Positions 1 through 7,183 are shown, counted from the stretch's first letter. The stretch: 19,882 nucleotides of DNA from an uncultured bacterium (GCA_905215015.1 CAJMOS010000052.1:1-19882); one strand, 5' to 3'. Made by a program: numbers and translations. Notes: generated by a model not told the origin, from the letters alone.

Positions 1-53
1 ATTAGTTATCAGGTATTTTTGCAGAATCGTGCTGTTTGTCCGAAAAATAGGTC
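1..53. mobile_element. Possible terminus of an inserted element interrupting copA
   Basis: This stretch is clearly more AT-rich than the rest of the window and replaces the expected CopA coding sequence directly after the GDGINDA codons. Read outward from the junction on the minus strand it begins GACCTATTTTTCGGACAAAC, which has the flavour of IS3/IS481-type terminal repeats, but I cannot match it to a named element. No transposase is visible because the window ends here. Alternatives are an assembly join or a contig end running a short way into a multicopy repeat. Confidence 0.35.
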
Positions 54-1977
54 GGGCGTCGTTGATGCCGTCACCGACCATGGCGACCTTGCCCTGGGCC
101 TGCAGGCTTCTGATGACAGCCTCCTTCCCGTCCGGCTTGACCGAGGCGTAGACCTCGTCCACGCCGGCCTCGTTGCCGATCGCCTTGGCGGTCCGCTCGT
201 TGTCTCCGGTCAGCATGACCACCTTGATGCCCATGCCTTTCAGCTCCTTGATCGCCTGGGCGCTGTCGCTCTTGATTACGTCTGCGACGGCGATGATTCC
301 GAGGAACCTGCCTGCCTGGGCGAAGAAGAGCGGTGTCTTGCCTTGTTCGGCAAGGGTATGGGCCATCTGCTTGGCCTTCTCGTCAATCGGGGCATATGCT
401 TCGACAAGGGCCTGGTTGCCGCCAATCAGCGCCTGTCCCTCCAGGTTGGCGGTCAGGCCGCTGCCAGAAAGGGCCTTGAAATCGGTCACGTGGGCCAGGG
501 AAATGGATCTTTTCTGCCCCTCCTGCATGATTGCCTTGGAGAGCGGGTGCTCGCTCTGGCTTTCCAGCGCGTAGGCCCTTTCGAGCAGGGTTTCCTCATC
601 GGTTCCTTCGGCAGGGACCAGGTCGGTAACCTTCGGTTCTCCGCTGGTGATGGTGCCGGTCTTGTCCAAGGCGACGATGTCGACCCGTCCGCACTCCTCA
701 AGGCTCGCGGCGGTCTTGAAAAGGATGCCGTTTTTGGCTCCCTTGCCGCTACCCACCATGATGGCGACCGGAGTGGCCAGCCCAAGGGCGCAGGGGCAGC
801 TGATCACCAATACGGAGATGGCGCGGGCCAAAGCAAAGCCGAAATCGGCTCCGACGGCCAGCCAGATGACCAAGGTGACCACGGCAATCGAGATGACGGC
901 AGGAACGAAGATTCCACTGACCTTGTCTGCGATTTTCGCAATCGGTGCCTTGGTCGCGGCGGCATCGCCGACCATCTGGATGATCTGGCTCAGCGTGGTG
1001 TCCTCGCCGACGCGGGTGGCACGGCAGGTGAGGAAGCCTGACTGGTTGATCGTGCCTGCGCTCACCAGGTCTCCCTTCTGCTTGTCCACCGGGATGGACT
1101 CGCCGGTCAGGGCGGCCTCGTTGATGGCACTGGTGCCGTCGGTCACGACCCCGTCGACGGGAATAGCCTCTCCAGGCCGGACGACGAAGATGGCGTCCTT
1201 CTGGACATCCTCGATGGGGACAATCGTCTCCTTGCCGTCGATGACCAGGGTGGCGTTCTTCGGAGCCAGCCTCATCAGGCTTTTCAGAGCGTCGGTGGTG
1301 CGTCCCTTGCTCATCGCCTCGAGCATCTTGCCCACGGTGATCAGCGTGAGGATCATCGCGGCCGACTCGAAGTAGAACTCGTCCATCAGCCTCATGACCC
1401 GCCCGGAGTCCCCCGCGAGGACCGCGCCGGTCATCAGGAAAAGGACGACAGTGGACCAGATGAAGCTTGCCGCCGAACCCATTGCCACCAGCGTGTCCAT
1501 GTTGGGAGCCCTATGGACGAGTCCTTTGGTCCCACTGATGAAGAACTTCTGGTTGATGACCATGACGATGGCGGCGAGAATCATCTGCAAGAGCCCCATG
1601 GCCACATGGTTGCCCACGAGGAATGCCGGTACCGGCCAGCCCCACATGTGGGCTCCCATCGAGAAGTACATCAGCGCCAGCAGAAACCCGATCGACCAGA
1701 AAAGGCGTCTGCGGAGGGCCGGGGTCTCGTGGTCCTCCAGTGCGGCCTCCTCGCTGGTGTGGCTCGCCTGTCTGGCTTGCCCTTGGAGGCTGGCGCCGTA
1801 TCCGGCATCCTCGACGGCCTTGATGATGTCCTGGCTTTTGGCGGAGCCTTCGACCGTCATCGAGTTGGTCAGCAGGCTGACCGAACAGGAAGATACTCCC
1901 GCGACGCCCTTGACGGCTTTCTCGACGTGCGCGCTGCACGACGCGCAACTCATGCCTGTAACTTGATAGTGTTCCAT
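1..1977 (-). CDS. copA: Copper-translocating P1B-type ATPase CopA, 3' end missing or disrupted
   Basis: Membrane pump that exports Cu(I) using ATP. Reading the minus strand from the ATG at 1977 gives 659 codons with no stop. An N-terminal heavy-metal-associated domain with GMSCASC is followed by membrane segments, the metal-site CPC motif (about residue 395, ISCPCALGLATP), the phosphorylation motif DKTGT (about 437) and GDGINDA (about 635-641). The family normally continues about 100 residues further, with PAL..., two more membrane helices and a conserved Met/Ser-Ser motif. Here the sequence after GDGINDA becomes RPIFRTNSTILQKYLITN, unrelated to CopA, and base composition drops to AT-rich at about position 53. 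The start lies 10 bp after the csoR stop, with a GAGG ribosome site overlapping that stop, so the two form an operon. The identity is certain. The gene is probably interrupted, since the divergent tail makes a complete functional C-terminus unlikely. Confidence 0.93.
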   Translation of the reverse strand, partial: MEHYQVTGMSCASCSAHVEKAVKGVAGVSSCSVSLLTNSMTVEGSAKSQDIIKAVEDAGYGASLQGQARQASHTSEEAALEDHETPALRRRLFWSIGFLLALMYFSMGAHMWGWPVPAFLVGNHVAMGLLQMILAAIVMVINQKFFISGTKGLVHRAPNMDTLVAMGSAASFIWSTVVLFLMTGAVLAGDSGRVMRLMDEFYFESAAMILTLITVGKMLEAMSKGRTTDALKSLMRLAPKNATLVIDGKETIVPIEDVQKDAIFVVRPGEAIPVDGVVTDGTSAINEAALTGESIPVDKQKGDLVSAGTINQSGFLTCRATRVGEDTTLSQIIQMVGDAAATKAPIAKIADKVSGIFVPAVISIAVVTLVIWLAVGADFGFALARAISVLVISCPCALGLATPVAIMVGSGKGAKNGILFKTAASLEECGRVDIVALDKTGTITSGEPKVTDLVPAEGTDEETLLERAYALESQSEHPLSKAIMQEGQKRSISLAHVTDFKALSGSGLTANLEGQALIGGNQALVEAYAPIDEKAKQMAHTLAEQGKTPLFFAQAGRFLGIIAVADVIKSDSAQAIKELKGMGIKVVMLTGDNERTAKAIGNEAGVDEVYASVKPDGKEAVIRSLQAQGKVAMVGDGINDARPIFRTNSTILQKYLITN

Positions 1978-1987
1978 TTCGTCAGCC

Positions 1988-2287
1988 TCATTTCATAAGC
2001 CGTTGCAAGGTTTCCACCAATTCGTCGATGACCGAGTCATCACCCTGGCGTACATGCTGGGCGACACAGCTGCGAATATGGCTGGCAAGCAGGACTTTGG
2101 TGAAGGAATTCAGGGCCGCGTTGGCGGCGCTGACCTGCATCAGTATGTCCGGGCAATAGGCGTTTTTCTCCAGCATGCCTCGGATTCCCTTGATCTGCCC
2201 CTCGATGCGGTTCAGCCTCCGGTTCAGGTCCGCAAGCTCCTCCGTGGTGCGCATTTTCGTCCGGTGGGAGCAACAGGTGCATTCCAT
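1988..2287 (-). CDS. csoR: CsoR copper-sensing transcriptional repressor
   Basis: Copper(I)-responsive repressor of the CsoR/RcnR family that leaves DNA when it binds Cu(I). With the start used here the protein has 99 residues. The conserved helix LNRRLNRIEGQIKGIRGML leads to the Cu ligand set: the Cys in NAYCPDIL, and the His and Cys in ASHIRSC, the Cys-His-Cys pattern of Cu-sensing members. The C-terminus DELVETLQRLMK is typical. An extra Cys/His cluster (MECTCCSH) sits at the N-terminus. The reading frame extends up to 2434, but those codons run through the promoter and operator, so starts at 2434 and 2320 are excluded if that promoter is real. ATG 2311 would give an almost leaderless message. 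ATG 2287 has a purine-rich GAAGAG upstream and is preferred. It is followed directly by its target gene copA. Confidence 0.9.
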   Translation of the reverse strand: MECTCCSHRTKMRTTEELADLNRRLNRIEGQIKGIRGMLEKNAYCPDILMQVSAANAALNSFTKVLLASHIRSCVAQHVRQGDDSVIDELVETLQRLMK

Positions 2288-2320
2288 TCGTGTGTTTTTC
2301 TCTTCGTTCATGGTAATCAT

Positions 2321-2349
2321 ACTATATATACCCCCTAGGGGTATGTCAA
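2321..2349 (-). promoter_or_regulatory. csoR-copA promoter
   Basis: On the minus strand a perfect -35 TTGACA (2349-2344) is separated by exactly 17 bp from -10 TATAGT (2326-2321), one mismatch from consensus. The transcript should start near 2314, upstream of the preferred csoR start at 2287. The 17-bp spacer is filled almost completely by the CsoR-like operator, so repressor binding would block polymerase directly. Confidence 0.8.
2328..2344. promoter_or_regulatory. CsoR operator-like pseudo-palindrome
   Basis: ATACCCCCTAGGGGTAT is a near-perfect inverted repeat of the TACCCC/GGGGTA class known for CsoR operators. It lies between the -35 and -10 boxes of the csoR-copA promoter. A regulator of the matching family is the first gene of the transcript, which supports negative autoregulation relieved by copper. 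Confidence 0.8.
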
Positions 2350-2472
2350 TAGGGACAGAGGCACGCATTTCTTGTGGACTACATGCGGGATTTGGGTATA
2401 CAGTGAATATGTCGTTACAGCCGTGAGGTTCCATATGGGGGTGGATGCGGGCGCGTACGATGATAAGCTGGT

Positions 2473-3297
2473 ATGCAAAGAACGTTACTTTATGCCCTGA
2501 TGTGCCCCTTGGCTGCGTGTTTCACGTTTGCCTCCTGTACGCGCGCCCCCAAAAAACGGGAACTGAGTGCCGGGGTTTCCTCCTTGGCGGTGATGAGCGC
2601 GGCTCCCGCCCCCGTTGCGACCACTGATTCCAACGCCAAAAACCAGACGCTTCCCAAGCCGGAAGACTTGAACGGCAAGTTCAGCTACACCTATGGCTAT
2701 CTTCTCTTCCAGGCGCTCGCCAAGCAGGGCTTCGACGACCTCGACGCGCAGTACTTCGCCCAAGGCGCCTTGGACGCGAGGGACGAAGCCCCTCTGTTCA
2801 GTCAGGAGGAGATGGAGGAGACGCTCAGGACAGTCCAGCAGCAGTTGCTTTCCCGCGCGAAGGATGAATACGATGCCCTCGCGACGGAGCATCAGAAGGA
2901 GGCGGACGCTTTCTTCGCCGAGAACGGGAAGCGGCAAGAGGTGGTGACGATGGAGGACGGGATCCAGTACCAGGTACTCGACTCAGGGGATGAGACGAAG
3001 CCCCTCATTAGGCTGGACGATACCGTCGCCATCGACTACACGATCACCATGCTGGACGGAACGCTGTTGGTGGGAACCAGCCAGCGAGGCCATAGCGATG
3101 TTTTCACCGTCGATACCCTAGCCTCAGGATTCCTGAAGGACGGCATCCAGCTTCTGCACCCAGGCGCCCATTACCGGTTCTGGGTTCCCTATCCGCTGGT
3201 GGCTGCATCGGGGTATCTGCCCCAGTTGGAGCCGAATGCCGCGATCATCGTCGACCTCGAGATCAAAGAGGTCAGATATGCAGAGGCAGTTTCGTAA
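2473..3297 (+). CDS. FKBP-type peptidyl-prolyl isomerase-like lipoprotein (Mip/FkpA type)
   Basis: Predicted periplasmic lipoprotein of 274 residues. The N-terminus is a signal peptide ending in a relaxed lipobox FASC with Cys22 as the lipidated residue, followed by a low-complexity linker. Residues about 68-165 match the FKBP N-terminal dimerisation domain of Mip/FkpA proteins (SYTYGYLLFQAL, QGALDA, FFAENGKR, DGIQYQVL). Residues about 182-268 match the FKBP fold (DTVAIDYTITMLDGT, GIQLLHPGAHYRFWVPYPL, EPNAAIIVDLEI). The usual catalytic-pocket motifs FDSS, VIPGW and AYG are replaced by LVGTS, ASGF and AASG, so it may act as a chaperone without isomerase activity. The ribosome site is weak. Met10 (2500) would be a shorter start, but it would shorten the signal peptide. 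Its 3' end overlaps the convergent HAD gene by 26 bp. Confidence 0.85.
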   Translation: MQRTLLYALMCPLAACFTFASCTRAPKKRELSAGVSSLAVMSAAPAPVATTDSNAKNQTLPKPEDLNGKFSYTYGYLLFQALAKQGFDDLDAQYFAQGALDARDEAPLFSQEEMEETLRTVQQQLLSRAKDEYDALATEHQKEADAFFAENGKRQEVVTMEDGIQYQVLDSGDETKPLIRLDDTVAIDYTITMLDGTLLVGTSQRGHSDVFTVDTLASGFLKDGIQLLHPGAHYRFWVPYPLVAASGYLPQLEPNAAIIVDLEIKEVRYAEAVS

Positions 3298-3943
3298 GGT
3301 CGTCCAGCTGGTCGTCCGGAAGTTCTGAGCGCTTGTGCCCGGGGTTATACCAGATGGTGTGGATGTGCGCGTTCCTTCCCCCTTGGATGTCGCTGGTCAG
3401 GCTGTCTCCGACGATGGCGCAGAGACTCCTGTCGGGGTTTCCCAGTTTTCCCAATACCGCTTCGAAATAGCGCGGGTCTGGCTTGCTGTAGCCGAGCTCG
3501 CCGCTGATGAAAATGCCGTCCACGTAGGGGATGATCCCGCTGGCGTGGTAACGGCCCCACTGGGTGGCGGGAATACCGTTGGTGGTGATGTAGAGCTTGT
3601 GGCCAAGGGTCCGCAACCGGGTCAGCAGCGGTTTGGTGAAGGGGTAGGGAATGCCCTCCTTTGCCAGGGCATCCCCATAGATCTCATTCGCCTTCTCGGG
3701 GTCGGCCTTGCAGCCAACCACCGGAAGAAACCGGCGGAAACGCTCGACCCGGAGCTGCTCTTGGTCCATCAATCCTTGCTCAAGCTCAGCCCAGCACTGC
3801 GCGTTGACCTGATGATAGATGGGCATCCCCTTTTCGTAATCGAAACCAATCTGGCCGGAAAGGAATTTGATGGCGTTGCGCTCGCTCTGGTCGAAGTCGA
3901 ACAAGGTTCCGTCACAGTCAAGAAAAAGGTATGGGTACCGCAT
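3272..3943 (-). CDS. HAD-superfamily hydrolase, YjjG-like nucleotidase family
   Basis: Soluble phosphatase of 223 residues with the full set of HAD motifs: motif I DCDGTLF (nucleophile Asp9, acid/base Asp11), motif II TTNG (Thr121), motif III Lys154 in YSKPDP, and motif IV GDSLTSD (Asp180, Asp185). The helical cap after residue 15 and motifs such as RRFLP and ELGYSKPDPRYF fit the YjjG/YfnB group, which includes pyrimidine nucleoside 5'-monophosphatases used in cleaning up unusual nucleotides. The exact substrate cannot be read from sequence. AAGGTGG precedes the ATG at good spacing. It is divergent from the DUF308 gene across 57 bp and overlaps the FKBP gene 3' end by 26 bp, so its transcript is antisense to that end. 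Confidence 0.87.
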   Translation of the reverse strand: MRYPYLFLDCDGTLFDFDQSERNAIKFLSGQIGFDYEKGMPIYHQVNAQCWAELEQGLMDQEQLRVERFRRFLPVVGCKADPEKANEIYGDALAKEGIPYPFTKPLLTRLRTLGHKLYITTNGIPATQWGRYHASGIIPYVDGIFISGELGYSKPDPRYFEAVLGKLGNPDRSLCAIVGDSLTSDIQGGRNAHIHTIWYNPGHKRSELPDDQLDDLTKLPLHI

Positions 3944-4000
3944 GGTCCCACCTTACCCTAATGCTCCTTTTCCTGTACAGTAGAAGGACGTGAGGTTCGT

Positions 4001-4615
4001 ATGGACAATGAAGATTCGTTTCTGACAAGACATCTCTTTTTTGCCGTGGTGCTGGGTGTGATGCTGGCAATCCTCGGCATCGTCGTCATGACAAGCCAGA
4101 CTACCGTCATCGCTACGGTGACCGGGGTCGCCCTGATTGTCAGCGGCATCGGCACCCTGCGCTCGGTGCTCACCTTCGCCGTCTGGACCGGGTATTTCCG
4201 TCTGCTGACCGTTCTGAAGAGCTTGATCTGTATCGTCCTTGGCCTCTGGGGCATCATGAACGCCCAGAAGAGCTTCAATCTGGTCATGTACCTGATGGGG
4301 GCGCAGATGGCCATCGGCGGCATTCTCTCGATTGTCAATGCCTACCTGCTGAGGCGGGACAACGACCAGTCGGTGGGTGGCTTCCTTTCCGACGGTATCT
4401 TCTCTCTGGTGATTGCCGCTTTCCTGTTCGTGGCTCCCCAGGCAGTCGGCCATACCCTGTTGCTGGTGGTAGGCCTCCTGTTGGTGGTCTTCGGCCTGTC
4501 CCTCTGCATCTGGGGCTTGAAAGTGCGCAGGATCAACCGGGACTTCCAGAAGATGGACCGGCAGACTACTGCCAGCGCCGAGGTGCTGGAAGAGAAGAAC
4601 GTGGACGAGGAGTGA
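4001..4615 (+). CDS. DUF308/HdeD-family membrane protein
   Basis: Integral membrane protein of 204 residues with about six hydrophobic helices arranged as the repeated helical pairs of DUF308, the family of the E. coli acid-resistance protein HdeD. Helices begin near residues 11, 35, 66, 93, 130 and 150, and a charged cytoplasmic tail of about 35 residues (RRINRDF...EVLEEKNVDEE) follows. The family has no defined biochemical activity outside its link to acid stress. GAGG lies seven bases before the ATG. The stop is 5 bp before the HEPN gene start, so the two are almost certainly co-transcribed. Confidence 0.8.
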   Translation: MDNEDSFLTRHLFFAVVLGVMLAILGIVVMTSQTTVIATVTGVALIVSGIGTLRSVLTFAVWTGYFRLLTVLKSLICIVLGLWGIMNAQKSFNLVMYLMGAQMAIGGILSIVNAYLLRRDNDQSVGGFLSDGIFSLVIAAFLFVAPQAVGHTLLLVVGLLLVVFGLSLCIWGLKVRRINRDFQKMDRQTTASAEVLEEKNVDEE

Positions 4616-4620
4616 GGACA

Positions 4621-5007
4621 ATGGACGAGAACGAGCTCCGGGGATGGGTGCGCGCGGCCCAGGACGATTTCAACGCGACCCAGTTTCTGCTTGACGAGGA
4701 TCCTCTACGGGCGGAGGTGATTTGTTTCCATGCCGAGCAAGCGGCGGAAAAAATGCTGAAGGCGTATCTGGTGTTGCATGGACGCGAGGTGCCTCCGACC
4801 CAGGATTGCGTGGAGTTGCTTCGGATCTGCTCCGATTTCGACCCCGAGGTGAAGAGCCTTTCCGCCGAGGCAGACAAGCTTTCCGGATACCAGGAATTCG
4901 ACCAAGGGTGGGGAGTCGTCGAGATTACCGGGGAAGAGCTGGAAAAGGTGCTTTCCTCGAGCGAGAGGATTCTCGATTACCTGGAACCGAAGCTTCAAGC
5001 CAGATAA
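4621..5007 (+). CDS. HEPN domain protein without a partner nucleotidyltransferase
   Basis: Small helical protein of 128 residues matching the HEPN domain. The first helix carries WVRAAQDDFNATQFLL and the second the diagnostic AEVICFHAEQAAEKMLKAYLVLHG, followed by a Pro-Thr-rich turn and a LLRIC helix. HEPN proteins often pair with minimal nucleotidyltransferases (MNT) or act as RNases, but no MNT gene is adjacent. R30-x6-H37 exists but lies between helices 1 and 2, not at the usual C-terminal position of the RNase motif, so catalytic activity is doubtful. ATG 4621 was chosen over GTG 4612 because GAGGAG inside the upstream gene is then at ideal spacing. The gene shares an operon with the DUF308 gene and overlaps the AEC transporter 3' end by 13 bp. 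Confidence 0.82.
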   Translation: MDENELRGWVRAAQDDFNATQFLLDEDPLRAEVICFHAEQAAEKMLKAYLVLHGREVPPTQDCVELLRICSDFDPEVKSLSAEADKLSGYQEFDQGWGVVEITGEELEKVLSSSERILDYLEPKLQAR

Positions 5008-5924
5008 TAGAGAACCATCAACGGCATGGTCACCAGCGCGGCCAATGTCGTCATCATGTTGATTGTGCTCGCGTATTTGCTGTCGGCGCCGTACAACTGG
5101 GCCATCTGGCTCACGGTGGTTGCCGTCGGGGATATGGAGGCGAGCAGGCTGATCAGCAAGATTGTGCTTCCCTCTGGGTGCAGGGTGCCCAGGGGGGAAT
5201 ATTTTATTGCCGAGACGACCACGAACGGCAATGCGACCATCTTCAAGGCCACCATCAGATAGGTCCGTTTGCAGGAAAGGGCTTCTTTCCAGTTCATGCC
5301 ACCCAAGACCATGCCGATCATCAGCATCGAGATCGGACCGACGGTCGCCGACATGTTTCCTAGGACTCGGGTCACCAAGTTGGGAAGGGTCAGATGGGTG
5401 AGGAAGACCACAAGTCCGATACAGGCCGCAATCAGGTTGCAGTTAGTGAAGATTTCCTTCCATGCGAAGCCCTTCGACTCCCGGACCAGGCAGAGTCCAT
5501 GGGTCCACAGGAAGAAGAGTTGGACGAGGACGAAGGCGCTGGAATAGATGACCCACTGTGGGCCCAGCACGTTGGTCACCAACGGGATGATCAGGTTTCC
5601 TGCATTGGAATAGATGAGCGACGCTTTCTCCAGTCCGGTCAGCCGCAAAGGTTTGGAAATCAGGGCGACGATGGCGAACAGGATGCAGTGGATTGCCAGC
5701 GAGGCTATGACTGCCAGCAGGAAACCGTTTGCGATTTCCGGGCTGTAGGAAATCAGGAACGCTTTGAGAAAGGTACAAGGCAGGATCAGATAGACACAAA
5801 GTATGGAGAGCACCTTGCTGTCCGGACTCTTCAGAAGCCCGAGGCGGACGATGAGGATGCCGCATGCCATCATCACGAACAGGACGACGATTTCTTCAGC
5901 CAGTAAGGTTGCGATCATACGCAT
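4995..5924 (-). CDS. AEC-family transporter (auxin efflux carrier superfamily permease)
   Basis: Membrane transporter of 309 residues, the usual family size, with about ten hydrophobic helices in two halves joined by a more polar centre. Family hallmarks are the early GILIVRLGLL followed by VYLILPCTFLKAF, the conserved SNAGNLIIPLV with its Asn-Ala-Gly-Asn unwound segment, and a C-terminal SISPTATTVSQMAQLYG. Bacterial members move organic acids such as malate or malonate, or amino acid-related substrates; the substrate here is not readable. A second ATG two codons later (5918) is possible. No strong ribosome site is seen. It stands alone on the minus strand and converges on the HEPN gene with a 13-bp overlap. 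Confidence 0.88.
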   Translation of the reverse strand: MRMIATLLAEEIVVLFVMMACGILIVRLGLLKSPDSKVLSILCVYLILPCTFLKAFLISYSPEIANGFLLAVIASLAIHCILFAIVALISKPLRLTGLEKASLIYSNAGNLIIPLVTNVLGPQWVIYSSAFVLVQLFFLWTHGLCLVRESKGFAWKEIFTNCNLIAACIGLVVFLTHLTLPNLVTRVLGNMSATVGPISMLMIGMVLGGMNWKEALSCKRTYLMVALKMVALPFVVVSAIKYSPLGTLHPEGSTILLISLLASISPTATTVSQMAQLYGADSKYASTINMMTTLAALVTMPLMVLYYLA

Positions 5925-6201
5925 GTATTGTCACCAGCGAGGCTGTGCATGGCAAGAGCCAGGCTCGTATTCTGCATGCTCATCCTTTTGTGCTCGCGCC
6001 ATTGCGTGAGATCCAGGGCCGTCCGATAGCCATACGGGACGTCTTTTCTGGATTTCAACTCCTTTAAAAGTAAATAGTTAAATATTCTTTCCTTTTGGAA
6101 CGGAAGCCTTTATCTCCACTCACGCTCGTGGTGCTTGTTTTACTTCTTTGGGAACCTGCTGGACAATGAAAAGGTGGCGCCTTTGGTGCGGAGGAGGAAG
6201 G
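5925..6201. other. Divergent intergenic region between the AEC and rpn genes
   Basis: A 277-bp non-coding region between divergent genes. It contains an AT-rich patch at about 6058-6090 (TTTAAAAGTAAATAGTTAAA), the likeliest site for a promoter of the rpn gene, although no clear -35/-10 pair stands out. From about 6110 to the rpn start the sequence is GC-rich again and forms an unusually long leader. I see no RNA gene or strong hairpin here. Confidence 0.35.
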
Positions 6202-7098
6202 ATGGGGGAAAAGGACATTGCGGAGAAGGTGCTGGCCGAACACGACGACGTGTTTGCCGACATTGTCAACGGCTTTCTGTTCCACGGCGAGCAGGTGGTG
6301 CTGCCCGAGGAACTTGAGGATGCGAAGGACAAGAGCCAGTACAAGGCCGACGGCAGGTTGCACGAGCAGGAGCGGGACGTGTCGAAGCGTCTCAAGGACG
6401 GGAAGGTGACGCTCGCCATGGTGGGCCTGGAGCACCAGAGCAAGGCCGAGCGGTTCATGCCGGTCCGGGTGGGGAGCTATGACTTCCAGTCCTATCGGGC
6501 GCAGCTTTCGGGGCGGAATGTGGGCAGAGTGTATCCGGTCGCCACAATGGTGCTATACTTCGGGATGAAGAGGTGGCCATACCCGAGGAACCTGACGGGG
6601 ATCATCGACATGCCGGAGCGGTTGCGTCCGTTCGTGAGCGACTACGAGATGCGGAACCTGTTCGAGGTTGCGTTTCTGGAGCCGGAGCAGGTGCGGTGGT
6701 TCCATAGCGATTTCCGTTACGTGGCTGACTTCTTCGTGCAGATGCGGCTGACGGGCGACTATCGCCCGGCTGAGGATGGCGCGATCAGGCACGTGGACGA
6801 GACGCTGAAGCTGCTGTCGGTGCTGACGGGCGACCGGCGGTTCGAGGAAGTGCTCGGGATTTTGCCGAAGACGGGAGGTGTGGGCATGTGCGAGGTGCTG
6901 GACAAGGTAGAGAACAGGGGCATCGAGAAAGGTATCAAACAGGGCCTCAGGCAGGGTGTCGAACAAGGCATCGACAAAGCCCAGGTCGCCATGGCGTTGC
7001 GGATGATCCAGGCCGGGGAACCGGACGGAAAGATCGCCGAGTACACAGGCCTTTCGGAGAGCAAGGTGAAGGAACTGCATGTCCAGACAGGAAAATGA
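6202..7098 (+). CDS. Rpn-family recombination-promoting nuclease (PD-(D/E)XK; older name putative transposase)
   Basis: Full-length RpnL-type protein of 298 residues. The nuclease core carries DVFADIVNGFLFHGEQ near the N-terminus, then Asp59 (ERDVSKRL), a hydrophobic strand and the active-site pair in GLEHQS (Glu77, Gln79), followed by MPVRVGSYDFQSY and PVATMVLYFG, all typical of this family. The C-terminus is a separate small module: a linker, a helix of Gly-x-x-x four-residue repeats (GIEK, GIKQ, GLRQ, GVEQ, GIDK) and a helix-turn-helix-like end (MIQAGEPDGKIAEYTGLSES). Rpn proteins are DNA endonucleases reported to act in antiphage defence. ATG 6202 is preferred over upstream codons because AGGAGGAAGG directly precedes it. 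A duplicate of the C-terminal module follows 85 bp downstream. Confidence 0.88.
   Translation: MGEKDIAEKVLAEHDDVFADIVNGFLFHGEQVVLPEELEDAKDKSQYKADGRLHEQERDVSKRLKDGKVTLAMVGLEHQSKAERFMPVRVGSYDFQSYRAQLSGRNVGRVYPVATMVLYFGMKRWPYPRNLTGIIDMPERLRPFVSDYEMRNLFEVAFLEPEQVRWFHSDFRYVADFFVQMRLTGDYRPAEDGAIRHVDETLKLLSVLTGDRRFEEVLGILPKTGGVGMCEVLDKVENRGIEKGIKQGLRQGVEQGIDKAQVAMALRMIQAGEPDGKIAEYTGLSESKVKELHVQTGK
6886..7098 (+). CDS. Putative intragenic RpnS (C-terminal domain of the Rpn gene, separately translated)
   Basis: In the same frame as the nuclease, Met229 (ATG 6886) is preceded by GGGAGG with 7 bases of spacing, a strong ribosome site unlikely to be needed for the nuclease itself. Initiation there yields a 70-residue protein beginning MCEVLDKVENRG, holding the repeat helix and the helix-turn-helix-like end. 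In E. coli Rpn systems a C-terminal product of this kind is made from inside the gene and neutralises the toxic full-length protein. The separate downstream gene starts at the equivalent point (MDMRKVLDKVENRG), which supports this as a real start. Expression is inferred. Confidence 0.5.
   Translation: MCEVLDKVENRGIEKGIKQGLRQGVEQGIDKAQVAMALRMIQAGEPDGKIAEYTGLSESKVKELHVQTGK
6895..7071 (+). repeat. Direct duplication, copy 1 (inside rpn)
   Basis: Starts GTGCTGGACAAGGTAGAGAA and is repeated with high identity at 7199-7400. The copies differ by scattered substitutions and by 24 bp, exactly two 12-bp units of the internal repeat, so reading frame is kept in both. Confidence 0.9.
6919..6978 (+). repeat. 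12-bp repeat array, 5 units, coding Gly-x-x-x
   Basis: Five consecutive 12-bp units encode GIEK, GIKQ, GLRQ, GVEQ and GIDK. Each starts with a glycine codon followed by a branched hydrophobic codon. The translation would form a long amphipathic helix with small residues every four positions, suited to helix packing. Confidence 0.85.
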
Positions 7099-7183
7099 TT
7101 CCTATCCTGGGGGTGCCGGGATCGGCCATCTGCGGGCATGTGCCGGTGGGAAGAGCCTTCCCGGCTTTGCAAAGGGAGACAAG

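Noticed and set aside
19..1041. 340-codon plus-strand open frame opposite copA
   Set aside because: The minus-strand frame encodes an unmistakable CopA; the plus frame is its mirror.
4708..4731. R-x6-H in the HEPN protein as an RNase active site
   Set aside because: Spacing is acceptable, but it lies between helices 1 and 2 and not at the usual C-terminal position of the HEPN RNase motif.
7099..7183. GGGAAG/CTTCCC hairpin between the nuclease and its tail duplicate as a terminator
   Set aside because: The stem is only 6 bp with a 3-base loop and no T run follows; it may be incidental, so the two genes are taken as co-transcribed.
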